From: JAXDLK01 sp034666665 | GTDB taxonomy: Bacteria; Desulfobacterota; Binatia; JACPRU01 | Assembly (NCBI GenBank): GCA_034666665.1 | Contig: JAXDLK010000285.1 | Coordinates: 1 to 6,989, forward strand | Direction: 5' to 3' | DNA: 6,989 nucleotides | Shown here: positions 1-5,233 of the stretch, piece by piece | Layout of the letters: the number at the start of each line of letters is the position of its first letter | How positions within the stretch are numbered: position 1 is the first letter of the stretch | Position numbers and translations under genes: made by a program | Notes under the pieces: generated by a model | The model's input: only the letters and a program-made list of their open reading frames with translations | Told to the model about the DNA's origin: nothing | Databases searched by the model: none

Positions 1-114
1 GTCCTTCACCCCGCGCGCCCGGCGATCGAGCGGTTCAATGCCGAGCAGTCCTCGATGACGCGCGCCATGCTCGAGCAGTTCGGCGTTCCCGAGCTCCTCG
101 CGAACGGCGTGTAG
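1..114 (+). CDS. C-terminal end of an unrecognised protein (5' partial)
   Basis: An open frame enters from the left edge and stops at TAG (112-114), giving 37 residues that end in FGVPELLANGV. Third codon positions are almost all G or C, as in the certain genes of the window, so this is probably the real end of a gene that starts outside. I do not recognise the family from this fragment. Oddly, the same frame stays open and keeps G/C-rich third positions for about 35 more codons after the TAG, so an in-frame nonsense mutation in a longer gene is possible. Confidence is moderate that it is coding and nil for function. Confidence 0.45.
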   Translation, partial: VLHPARPAIERFNAEQSSMTRAMLEQFGVPELLANGV

Positions 115-256
115 ACCGCGCACGAGCTCCGAGATCCGCGCCGTTTCCACGAGCGCAGCCCGCCGGTCTTCGCGACGAACCGCGTGGCGATCAATCGCTC
201 TCTCGCGGAGCCCATATTGAGCTACTGGTATGGATACTGGCACACCGCATCTCGTG

Positions 257-460
257 ATGTCCGCACGGAAGATCACGATCGAAGTGCCGGAAGAGCTGCT
301 GCGGAAAGCGCAGGACTCGACTGGCGAGGGCATCACCCAGACGATTCGCCGCGGCCTCCAGCTCGTCGCCGCCGGGCGCGCTCATGAGGATCTTCGTCGT
401 CTCCGGGGACGGGTGAAGATCTCGCTCGACGTTCGCCGTCTCCGGCACGACCGCGCGTGA
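257..460 (+). CDS. vapB: VapB-type antitoxin, apparently orphaned
   Basis: This encodes a small DNA-binding antitoxin of 67 residues. The N-terminus KITIEVPEELLRKAQ looks like the strand and first helix of a ribbon-helix-helix fold, used for dimerisation and operator binding. The C-terminal tail (RRLRGRVKISLDVRRLR, about residues 47-63) resembles the toxin-wrapping arm of VapB-like proteins. In family operons such a protein neutralises a VapC PIN RNase and represses its own promoter. The last codons overlap the toxin start in a GTGA (457-460), the usual toxin-antitoxin coupling. The ATG at 257 is preferred because family members begin close to this strand. An ATG at 230 would add nine residues, and neither start has a clear Shine-Dalgarno sequence. 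The partner toxin is truncated, so the antitoxin may have no remaining local target. The VapB assignment is by family resemblance. Confidence 0.72.
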   Translation: MSARKITIEVPEELLRKAQDSTGEGITQTIRRGLQLVAAGRAHEDLRRLRGRVKISLDVRRLRHDRA

Positions 461-568
461 TCGCAGCGGACACGAGCTCGGTCATCGCCTATCTCGCCGG
501 CGCCACCGGCGCCGACGTCGCAACACTCGACGTCGCCTTGCGGGATCGTCAGGTCTATACACCCGCCG
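457..568 (+). pseudogene. vapC: truncated VapC-type PIN-domain toxin (5' stub)
   Basis: The reading frame starts at a GTG overlapping the antitoxin stop. The first residues, MIAADTSSVIAYLAG, are a typical PIN-domain opening with the first metal-binding aspartate at residue 5. Resemblance continues through DVALRDRQVYTP (to about residue 36) and then stops. The following codons are arginine/alanine-rich and lie in the leader and body of ilvA read in another frame. The conserved glutamate expected shortly after this point, and the two or three distal aspartates of the PIN active site, are absent. VapC proteins are normally about 125-140 residues, so roughly three quarters of the gene is missing and the product cannot be an active RNase. 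The frame happens to stay open to 2277, but only as a GC-rich shadow of ilvA. The 3' boundary is approximate (about 560-570). Confidence 0.68.
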
Positions 569-575
569 CGCGTGC

Positions 576-581
576 TAGATT
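576..581 (+). promoter_or_regulatory. possible extended -10 element for ilvA
   Basis: TAGATT preceded by TGC gives an extended -10-like TGnTAGATT. It lies 20 bases before the ilvA start codon and just before its ribosome binding site. No convincing -35 is seen at the matching distance, and TATACA at 556-561 is a competing candidate. Either would put the promoter inside or at the edge of the vapC stub. This is weak, based on sequence resemblance only. Confidence 0.22.
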
Positions 582-590
582 CGCCCGCTC

Positions 591-600
591 GAGGGGGGGA
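591..600 (+). promoter_or_regulatory. ribosome binding site of ilvA
   Basis: A purine run, GAGGGGGGGA, stands directly before the GTG at 602 and fits a strong Shine-Dalgarno sequence. It decides the start: the in-frame GTG at 572 has no such site and would add ten residues outside the conserved N-terminus. Confidence 0.65.
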
Positions 601-601
601 C

Positions 602-2134
602 GTGAAGCGCGACGACTATCTCCAGCGGATCCTCGAGGCCCGCATCTACGACGTGGCGATCGAGTCGCCGCTCGAGCTCGCGCGCGGTCTCTCCGAGCGG
701 ATCGGCAACCGGCTGCTGCTCAAGCGGGAGGATCTGCAGCCGGTCTTCTCCTTCAAGCTCCGCGGCGCGTACAACAAGATGACCCACCTCACGCCGGCGC
801 GGCGACGCCGCGGCGTGATCGCGGCGAGCGCCGGCAACCACGCCCAAGGCGTTGCGCTCGCAGCCGAACGCCTCGGCTGCCGCGCGGTGATCGTCATGCC
901 GGTGACCGCACCGCGCATCAAGGTGAACGCCGTCAAGGCGCGCGGCGTCGAGGTCGTGCTCCACGGCGACTCCTACGACGACGCCTACTCGCATGCGATC
1001 ACACTGAAGCGCCGCCGTGGGCTCACGTTCGTCCATCCGTACGACGATCCCGACGTCATCGCCGGCCAAGGCACCGTCGGCGTGGAGATCCTCCGCCAGC
1101 ATGCGGGCGGGATCGACGCGATCTTCGTGCCGGTCGGCGGAGGCGGCCTGATCTCGGGCATCGCCGCCTACGCGAAGCGGGTCCGTCCTTCGATCCGCAT
1201 CGTCGGCGTGGAGCCCACCGACGCGGATGCGATGACGCGCTCCCTCCGGTCCGGAAAGCGAGTGAAGCTCGACCGGGTCGGGCTCTTCGCGGACGGCGTC
1301 GCGGTCAAGCAGGTCGGAGCCGAGACCTTCCGGCTCTGCCGGCGTCTCGTCGACGAGATGATCCTCGTCGACACCGACGAGATGTGCGCCGCGATCAAGG
1401 ACGTCTTCGAGGACACGAGGGTGGTGCTCGAGCCCGCCGGCGCCCTCGCCGTAGCGGGCGCGAAGGCCTGGGTCGCGCGCCATGCGGCACGCCGCAAATC
1501 GCTGGTAGCGATCGCGTCGGGCGCGAACACGAACTTCGAGCGCCTGCGCTTCATCTCCGAGGAGGCGGAGCTCGGCGAGCAGCGCGAGGCGATCCTCGCG
1601 GTCACGATTCCGGAGCGGCCCGGCAGCTTCAAGAAGTTCTGCGCCATGCTCGGCCGGCGCAACGTCACCGAGTTCAACTACCGGATCGCCGACTCGGCGG
1701 TCGCACACATCTTCGTCGGCATCGAAGTGCACGACCATGCGGAAACCACCGCACTGGTCCGCAACCTGCGCCGCCATGGGGTCGAGACGCTCGATCTCTC
1801 AGGCAACGAGATGGCCAAGCTGCACGTGCGCCACATGGTCGGCGGAAGGGCTCCACGCCTGCAAGCCGGAGCGGGCGCCAAGAACGAGCTGCTGTACCGA
1901 TTCGAGTTCCCGGAGCGGCCGGGAGCGCTCGCTCGCTTCCTGGCCAGCATGAGGAGCGACTGGAACATCAGCCTCTTCCATTACCGGAATCACGGCGCCG
2001 ATTACGGCCGCGTGCTGGTCGGCATCGAGGTCCCTCGCGGAAACCTGCGGATCTTCGAATCGTTCCTGAAGAATCTCGGGTACCCGTACACCGACGAGAG
2101 CCGGAACCCGGCGTACCGCCTGTTTCTCCGCTGA
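602..2134 (+). CDS. ilvA: threonine ammonia-lyase, biosynthetic (threonine deaminase)
   Basis: This is a PLP enzyme that converts threonine to 2-oxobutanoate and ammonia, the committed step of isoleucine synthesis (EC 4.3.1.19), in the cytoplasm. From the GTG at 602 it has 510 residues, close to the 514 of E. coli IlvA. The catalytic fold-type II domain fills about residues 1-320. The PLP lysine is K52 in SFKLRGAY, the substrate loop is SAGNHAQG (76-83), and the glycine-rich phosphate-binding loop is VPVGGGGL (176-183). Two ACT-like regulatory domains follow, starting near 332 (LAVTIPERPGSF) and 432 (YRFEFPERPGAL), joined by a segment with KLHVRHMVGGR. In the family these domains give isoleucine inhibition and valine activation. 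This long architecture separates it from the short catabolic TdcB form. No ilv neighbour is present, so it appears to be transcribed alone. The gene is intact, and no clear terminator follows. Confidence 0.96.
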   Translation: MKRDDYLQRILEARIYDVAIESPLELARGLSERIGNRLLLKREDLQPVFSFKLRGAYNKMTHLTPARRRRGVIAASAGNHAQGVALAAERLGCRAVIVMPVTAPRIKVNAVKARGVEVVLHGDSYDDAYSHAITLKRRRGLTFVHPYDDPDVIAGQGTVGVEILRQHAGGIDAIFVPVGGGGLISGIAAYAKRVRPSIRIVGVEPTDADAMTRSLRSGKRVKLDRVGLFADGVAVKQVGAETFRLCRRLVDEMILVDTDEMCAAIKDVFEDTRVVLEPAGALAVAGAKAWVARHAARRKSLVAIASGANTNFERLRFISEEAELGEQREAILAVTIPERPGSFKKFCAMLGRRNVTEFNYRIADSAVAHIFVGIEVHDHAETTALVRNLRRHGVETLDLSGNEMAKLHVRHMVGGRAPRLQAGAGAKNELLYRFEFPERPGALARFLASMRSDWNISLFHYRNHGADYGRVLVGIEVPRGNLRIFESFLKNLGYPYTDESRNPAYRLFLR

Positions 2135-2139
2135 CGTCA

Positions 2140-2520
2140 CCTCTGGGCGGGATCGTCCTACTCGGCGAAATTCCACCTTCAGCGGCGTGCACCTCGGACC
2201 GTTGGGTCGCTTGCCGTCGATCTCGCCATCGAACGGGCACGCCGAGATCGCCACCAGGCAATCCATCAGCCAGGTGAGCGCAACGTACTCCCCGCCGCCG
2301 CGGCCGCGGGCTGGTAGTCGATGATCCCATCCACCCGCGGTCGAGTGCTCTGGAACAAATCGATGGGATCGGGAACGTCTAGGTAAGCCAACCCATGGGC
2401 GTCACGGCCGCAGTCAGATTGTCCCGGCAGTTGGGGTGCCCGGGCTCGCCGCGATACGCCGCATGGAAGCCACTGCTGCATGGAGCGAAGAGGAGATTTT
2501 CCGGAGGCCGCCCTTGATCC
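2140..2520 (-). pseudogene. decayed DUF1989 / urea-carboxylase-associated family gene (C-terminal half)
   Basis: Three minus-strand frames together spell the C-terminal half of this family. The first, down to about 2385, holds LLFAPCSSGFHAAYRG and GHPNCRDNL. The second, about 2390-2295, holds YLDVPDPIDLFQSTRP. The third, about 2300-2165, holds GEYVALTWLMDCLVAISAC followed by TPLKVEF. These correspond, in the right order, to the family pattern GHxNCxDN, PDPxNLF, then DxxVAxSACPxD near the C-terminus. At least two single-base frame changes are needed, near 2385-2395 (a TAG interrupts after MGWLT) and near 2290-2300 within a GC-rich run. The N-terminal half is absent, because that side runs into the start of the radical SAM gene. 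Family members are associated with urea and amide or guanidine nitrogen metabolism. This copy should be non-functional. The family call is from memory of conserved motifs. Confidence 0.6.
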
Positions 2521-2553
2521 TCCTCCGCCGAGTCTCTACTTGTCTGTGCCAAA

Positions 2554-3513
2554 ATGCGCGCCCGTGCCTCGTTCCTGCCGGTCGAGCTGGAGGCTCCTAC
2601 CATCCTGGAGCCGGACAGGCTTTCCGTCGTCGACTGGCTGCGCTACGGACCGTTTCTCGCACAGGTCGTAATCACCCGCCGCTGCAATCTCTCCTGCGGG
2701 TACTGCTTCGAGTTCGACAAGGTCTCGGAACCGGTGCCGTACGCCGCGCTCGAGCGGCGCCTCGAGAAGCTCGCGGACCTCCGGGCCTGGACGGTGTGCC
2801 TGACGGGCGGCGAGCCCACCTTGCATCCCGATCTCCTGCGGCTGATCCGGAAGCTCCGCGAGCTCGGAATTCGCCGCCGGCAGCTGATCACCAACGGGTA
2901 TCGCCTGAACGCCAAGCTCGTCGACGGGCTGAACGAGGCGGGACTCACGGACCTGCAGCTGAGCGTCGACGGGGTCGTGCGCAGCGCGGCGACGGTGAAA
3001 GTCCTGAGCGCGCTTCGCAAGCGTCTCGAGCTGCTGGCGAACCGTGCGACGTTCCGGGTGGTGATGAGCGGCGTCATCGGCGCCGCCCCGCCGCGCGAAG
3101 CCCTCGAGGTCGTCGACTACGCGAAGAGCCGCGGCTTCTCGCCGCGGGTGTTGCTCGTCCACGACGAATCCGGTCAGACGAAGCTCTCGCGCGACGAGCT
3201 CGCCGCATACTACGAGGTGAAGCGACGGATCGGCCGCAAGGCCCGCGAGGCCGGCGACTACCGCGAGAAGCTGATCCGCCGGGGTGAGGCCCCGTTCCGC
3301 TGCCGCGCCGGCTCGCGCTACCTGTACGTCGACGAGGTCGGCGGCGTCCACTGGTGCAGCCAGACGCGCGACGGCTTCACGAAGAGCCTGCTCGACTACT
3401 CGCTCGGCGACCTGCGCGAGCAGTTCCACGCGCCGAAGTCGTGCAACGTGCGCTGCACGATCGGCTGCGTGCGTACGGCGTCCGCGTTCGACGGCTGGCG
3501 GCCGCAGGGCTGA
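2554..3513 (+). CDS. radical SAM protein with SPASM/twitch-like cysteine-rich tail
   Basis: This is an S-adenosylmethionine radical enzyme of 319 residues, presumably cytoplasmic. The cluster motif CNLSCGYC gives C44, C48 and C51, which bind the [4Fe-4S] that cleaves SAM. TGGEPTLHP (84-92) is the SAM-contacting GGE motif, and TNGYRLN and LQLSVDG fit later strands of the partial TIM barrel. The C-terminus carries CRAGSRYLYVDEVGGVHWC (C250, C268) and then CNVRCTIGC (C297, C301, C305). That spacing resembles an auxiliary Fe-S cluster of the SPASM/twitch type seen in MoaA- and PqqE-like enzymes and peptide maturases. The substrate is unknown, and I see no precursor peptide gene beside it. The ATG at 2554 has no clear Shine-Dalgarno sequence. 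The upstream DNA is the decayed gene described at 2140-2520, so its promoter may be recently acquired. It converges on the polysaccharide operon, so operon membership gives no clue to its role. Confidence 0.9.
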   Translation: MRARASFLPVELEAPTILEPDRLSVVDWLRYGPFLAQVVITRRCNLSCGYCFEFDKVSEPVPYAALERRLEKLADLRAWTVCLTGGEPTLHPDLLRLIRKLRELGIRRRQLITNGYRLNAKLVDGLNEAGLTDLQLSVDGVVRSAATVKVLSALRKRLELLANRATFRVVMSGVIGAAPPREALEVVDYAKSRGFSPRVLLVHDESGQTKLSRDELAAYYEVKRRIGRKAREAGDYREKLIRRGEAPFRCRAGSRYLYVDEVGGVHWCSQTRDGFTKSLLDYSLGDLREQFHAPKSCNVRCTIGCVRTASAFDGWRPQG

Positions 3514-3576
3514 GCGGCGTCCGAGAAGCGGTTCGACGGCTTCCGCGCTGCTGCGGGTCCTCGTGGTTCCCGGGCT
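3514..3576. other. convergent gene junction, no clear terminator
   Basis: These 63 bases separate the stop of the radical SAM gene from the stop of the minus-strand small exported protein. A short imperfect inverted repeat (GAAGC ... GCTTC) and a small CCGC/GCGG stem are present, but no T-run follows on either strand, so I do not call an intrinsic terminator. Confidence 0.4.
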
Positions 3577-3813
3577 TCAGCGGTCCTTGCCGGTGGCACG
3601 ACGCGAAGTATCCTCCGGCGAGGTCGGCTCCGGCCGGAACACCGAAGCCATCTTCACGAGCACGGTGACCGGGAGGAACAGAAGCGAGATCAGCGGGCTC
3701 TCGTAGGTCTGCGCGTCTTGCTTCGTGCCTTCGCGGTCGTCTGCGCGGACGGGATCGGCCGTCAAGGCCGATGCGATCAGAGCCACTGCGGCCCAACGTC
3801 GAAGATTCCTCAT
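3577..3813 (-). CDS. small putative exported or membrane protein, 78 residues, function unknown
   Basis: It begins MRNLRRWAAVALIASALTA, a basic N-region plus a hydrophobic core, with a plausible signal peptidase I site after VRA (residue 24). The predicted mature part is about 54 residues. It has a charged start (DDREGTKQD), a hydrophobic stretch of about 20 residues at 40-59 (PLISLLFLPVTVLVKMASVF), and a polar tail rich in P, S, T, R and K. The ATG at 3813 is chosen because AAAGG (3824-3820) lies six bases upstream and its ATGA overlaps the stop of the phosphotransferase gene, the mark of translational coupling. An in-frame start further upstream (3918) would lie inside that gene and lacks a signal sequence. 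I do not recognise the family. The coupling suggests a role with the polysaccharide machinery at the inner membrane or in the periplasm, but that is inference. Confidence 0.68.
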   Translation of the reverse strand: MRNLRRWAAVALIASALTADPVRADDREGTKQDAQTYESPLISLLFLPVTVLVKMASVFRPEPTSPEDTSRRATGKDR

Positions 3814-5222
3814 ACGGCACCTTTCCCGAAGATCACCGTCGGCAGGGTGCGGAGCAAGATCCGCGCATCGAGCGCCAGCGACCAGTTGTCGATGTATTCG
3901 AGGTCGAGGCGCACCCAATCGGCGAAGTCGATCGGCCGCCCGCGCCCCATCACTTGCCAGAGACCGCTGATGCCGGGCTTCATCGTCAGGCGGCGGCGCT
4001 GCCAGCCTTCGTAGCGAGCGACCTCCTGGGGCAGCGGCGGCCGCGGTCCGACGAAGCTCATCTCGCCGCGCAAGACGTTCCAGAGCTGGGGCAGCTCGTC
4101 GAGCGAAAGACGCCGGAGCCAGCGTCCGACGCGGGTCACCCGCGGATCCTCGCGGATCTTGAACGCGGGCGGCGACGATTCGTTTCGAGCCTCCAGCGCC
4201 TCACGCTGCTCCTCGGCGCCCTCGATCATGGTGCGGAACTTGTACAGCCGGAACCTCCGCTTGCGGAGGCCGAGACGTTCCTGGACGAAAAGCATCGGGC
4301 CTGGGGAGTCCACGCGGATCGCGATCGCAATCAAGGCGAGGAGCGGCGACAGCACCCCGAGCAGCGCCAGCGCGCCGACGCGATCGAACGCTTCCTTGCA
4401 GACGAGCTGCCAACCCACTCCGGGACCGATCGAGAACGTCACGATCGGAATCCCGTCGAGCTCCTCGGCGACCATGCGGGCGTTCGCCGGACGGTAGAGG
4501 TCCGCGATCACGCGCGCCTTCACGCCTTCCCGCTCGCAGAGCACGAGCAGCGCTCCGAGTCGGTCCGCGGCGAGCTCCGGCATCGCCACCGCGACCTCGT
4601 CGATCGGGTTCTCGGCGAGGAGTCGCTCGACCTCGTCGAGCGTGCCGATCACGGAAGCGTCCTCGATTTGCCGGCCCCGCTCGTCGGGATCGATCGCCAC
4701 ATGTCCGAGAACGCGCAGGCCCCAGTGCGGGTTCCGCCGGATCGCGCCGGCGACGCGTTGCGCCGCCGGTCCGGTACCGACCACGAGGATCGAGTTGAAG
4801 TTGAGCCCTCGCTCCCGGGCCCGGGAAAGGAGCCCCTGCACCGCCAGCCGCTCGACGACCAACAGCGCGAACGCGGTGCCCGCGAAGGCGACGAGAAGCG
4901 CGCGGCTCACCTCGACATCGAGGAGAAAGAGCGCGGCGCCGAACAGCGTCACGCCTTGGAGGATCGACTTGCCGATACCGACCACGAGATCGCGTCGCCG
5001 GATCGTGCGGTACGTGTAGTAGAGGCCGTTCGCGTCGAGGAAGAAGAGCCACACGAGCGCGAGCGATGGCGCGAGCCAAACGACCGACCCGAATGACTCG
5101 AGCTCCGTACCGGACGCGAGACGTTCCTCGAGCCGGTAGGAAGCTACGAACGACACCGCGACCAGCAGGAGGTCCGCCACCAGCTGCAGGCGCTTCAGAA
5201 GAGTCAGATGCTCCTTGTACAC
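3810..5222 (-). CDS. exopolysaccharide polyprenyl glycosylphosphotransferase (WcaJ/WbaP type)
   Basis: This enzyme transfers a sugar-1-phosphate from a nucleotide sugar to undecaprenyl phosphate at the inner membrane, the first step in building a polysaccharide repeat unit. From the GTG at 5222 it has 470 residues. An N-terminal region with about four membrane helices (roughly 12-125) comes first, then a Rossmann-like domain starting ILVVGTGPAAQR (145-156), then the bacterial sugar transferase domain (about 276-470). That domain holds the re-entrant membrane helix with its Ser-Pro kink (S292-P293), KFRTM (328-332), the Asp-Glu catalytic pair D375-E376 in DELPQLWNV, VGPRP (391-395) and PGISGLWQV (416-424). 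The start is uncertain: the GTG has no good Shine-Dalgarno sequence, while GGGAGGG lies just before a CTG at 5240 that overlaps the ligase stop. The sugar cannot be told from sequence. The 3' end is coupled to the next gene by ATGA. Confidence 0.93.
   Translation of the reverse strand: MYKEHLTLLKRLQLVADLLLVAVSFVASYRLEERLASGTELESFGSVVWLAPSLALVWLFFLDANGLYYTYRTIRRRDLVVGIGKSILQGVTLFGAALFLLDVEVSRALLVAFAGTAFALLVVERLAVQGLLSRARERGLNFNSILVVGTGPAAQRVAGAIRRNPHWGLRVLGHVAIDPDERGRQIEDASVIGTLDEVERLLAENPIDEVAVAMPELAADRLGALLVLCEREGVKARVIADLYRPANARMVAEELDGIPIVTFSIGPGVGWQLVCKEAFDRVGALALLGVLSPLLALIAIAIRVDSPGPMLFVQERLGLRKRRFRLYKFRTMIEGAEEQREALEARNESSPPAFKIREDPRVTRVGRWLRRLSLDELPQLWNVLRGEMSFVGPRPPLPQEVARYEGWQRRRLTMKPGISGLWQVMGRGRPIDFADWVRLDLEYIDNWSLALDARILLRTLPTVIFGKGAV
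3820..3827 (-). promoter_or_regulatory. ribosome binding site of the small exported protein
   Basis: GGGAAAGG, read on the minus strand, lies six bases before the ATG at 3813, inside the last codons of the phosphotransferase gene. Together with the ATGA overlap it supports the short 78-residue start. Confidence 0.55.
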
Positions 5223-5233
5223 GTAGCGCGGGT

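Noticed and set aside
575..1777. A 400-codon minus-strand open frame opposite ilvA
   Set aside because: It mirrors the codon structure of ilvA on the other strand, has no family resemblance and unusually high Arg, Asp and His content, as expected of a shadow frame.
2132..2139. Palindrome TGACGTCA at the ilvA stop as an operator
   Set aside because: An eight-base palindrome overlapping a stop codon is expected by chance, and nothing else supports regulation there.
457..2277. A 606-codon plus-strand open frame
   Set aside because: Only its first 36 or so codons resemble a protein family (VapC). The rest is an arginine/proline-rich shadow of ilvA in another frame, kept open by high GC.
2536..3429. 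A 297-codon minus-strand frame opposite the radical SAM gene
   Set aside because: The plus strand shows the CNLSCGYC and GGEP motifs and the full domain, and the minus frame shows no family features.
3771..5096. A 441-codon plus-strand open frame opposite the phosphotransferase gene
   Set aside because: The opposite strand carries a complete sugar-transferase with all catalytic motifs, and this frame is charged, low-complexity sequence without any recognisable domain.
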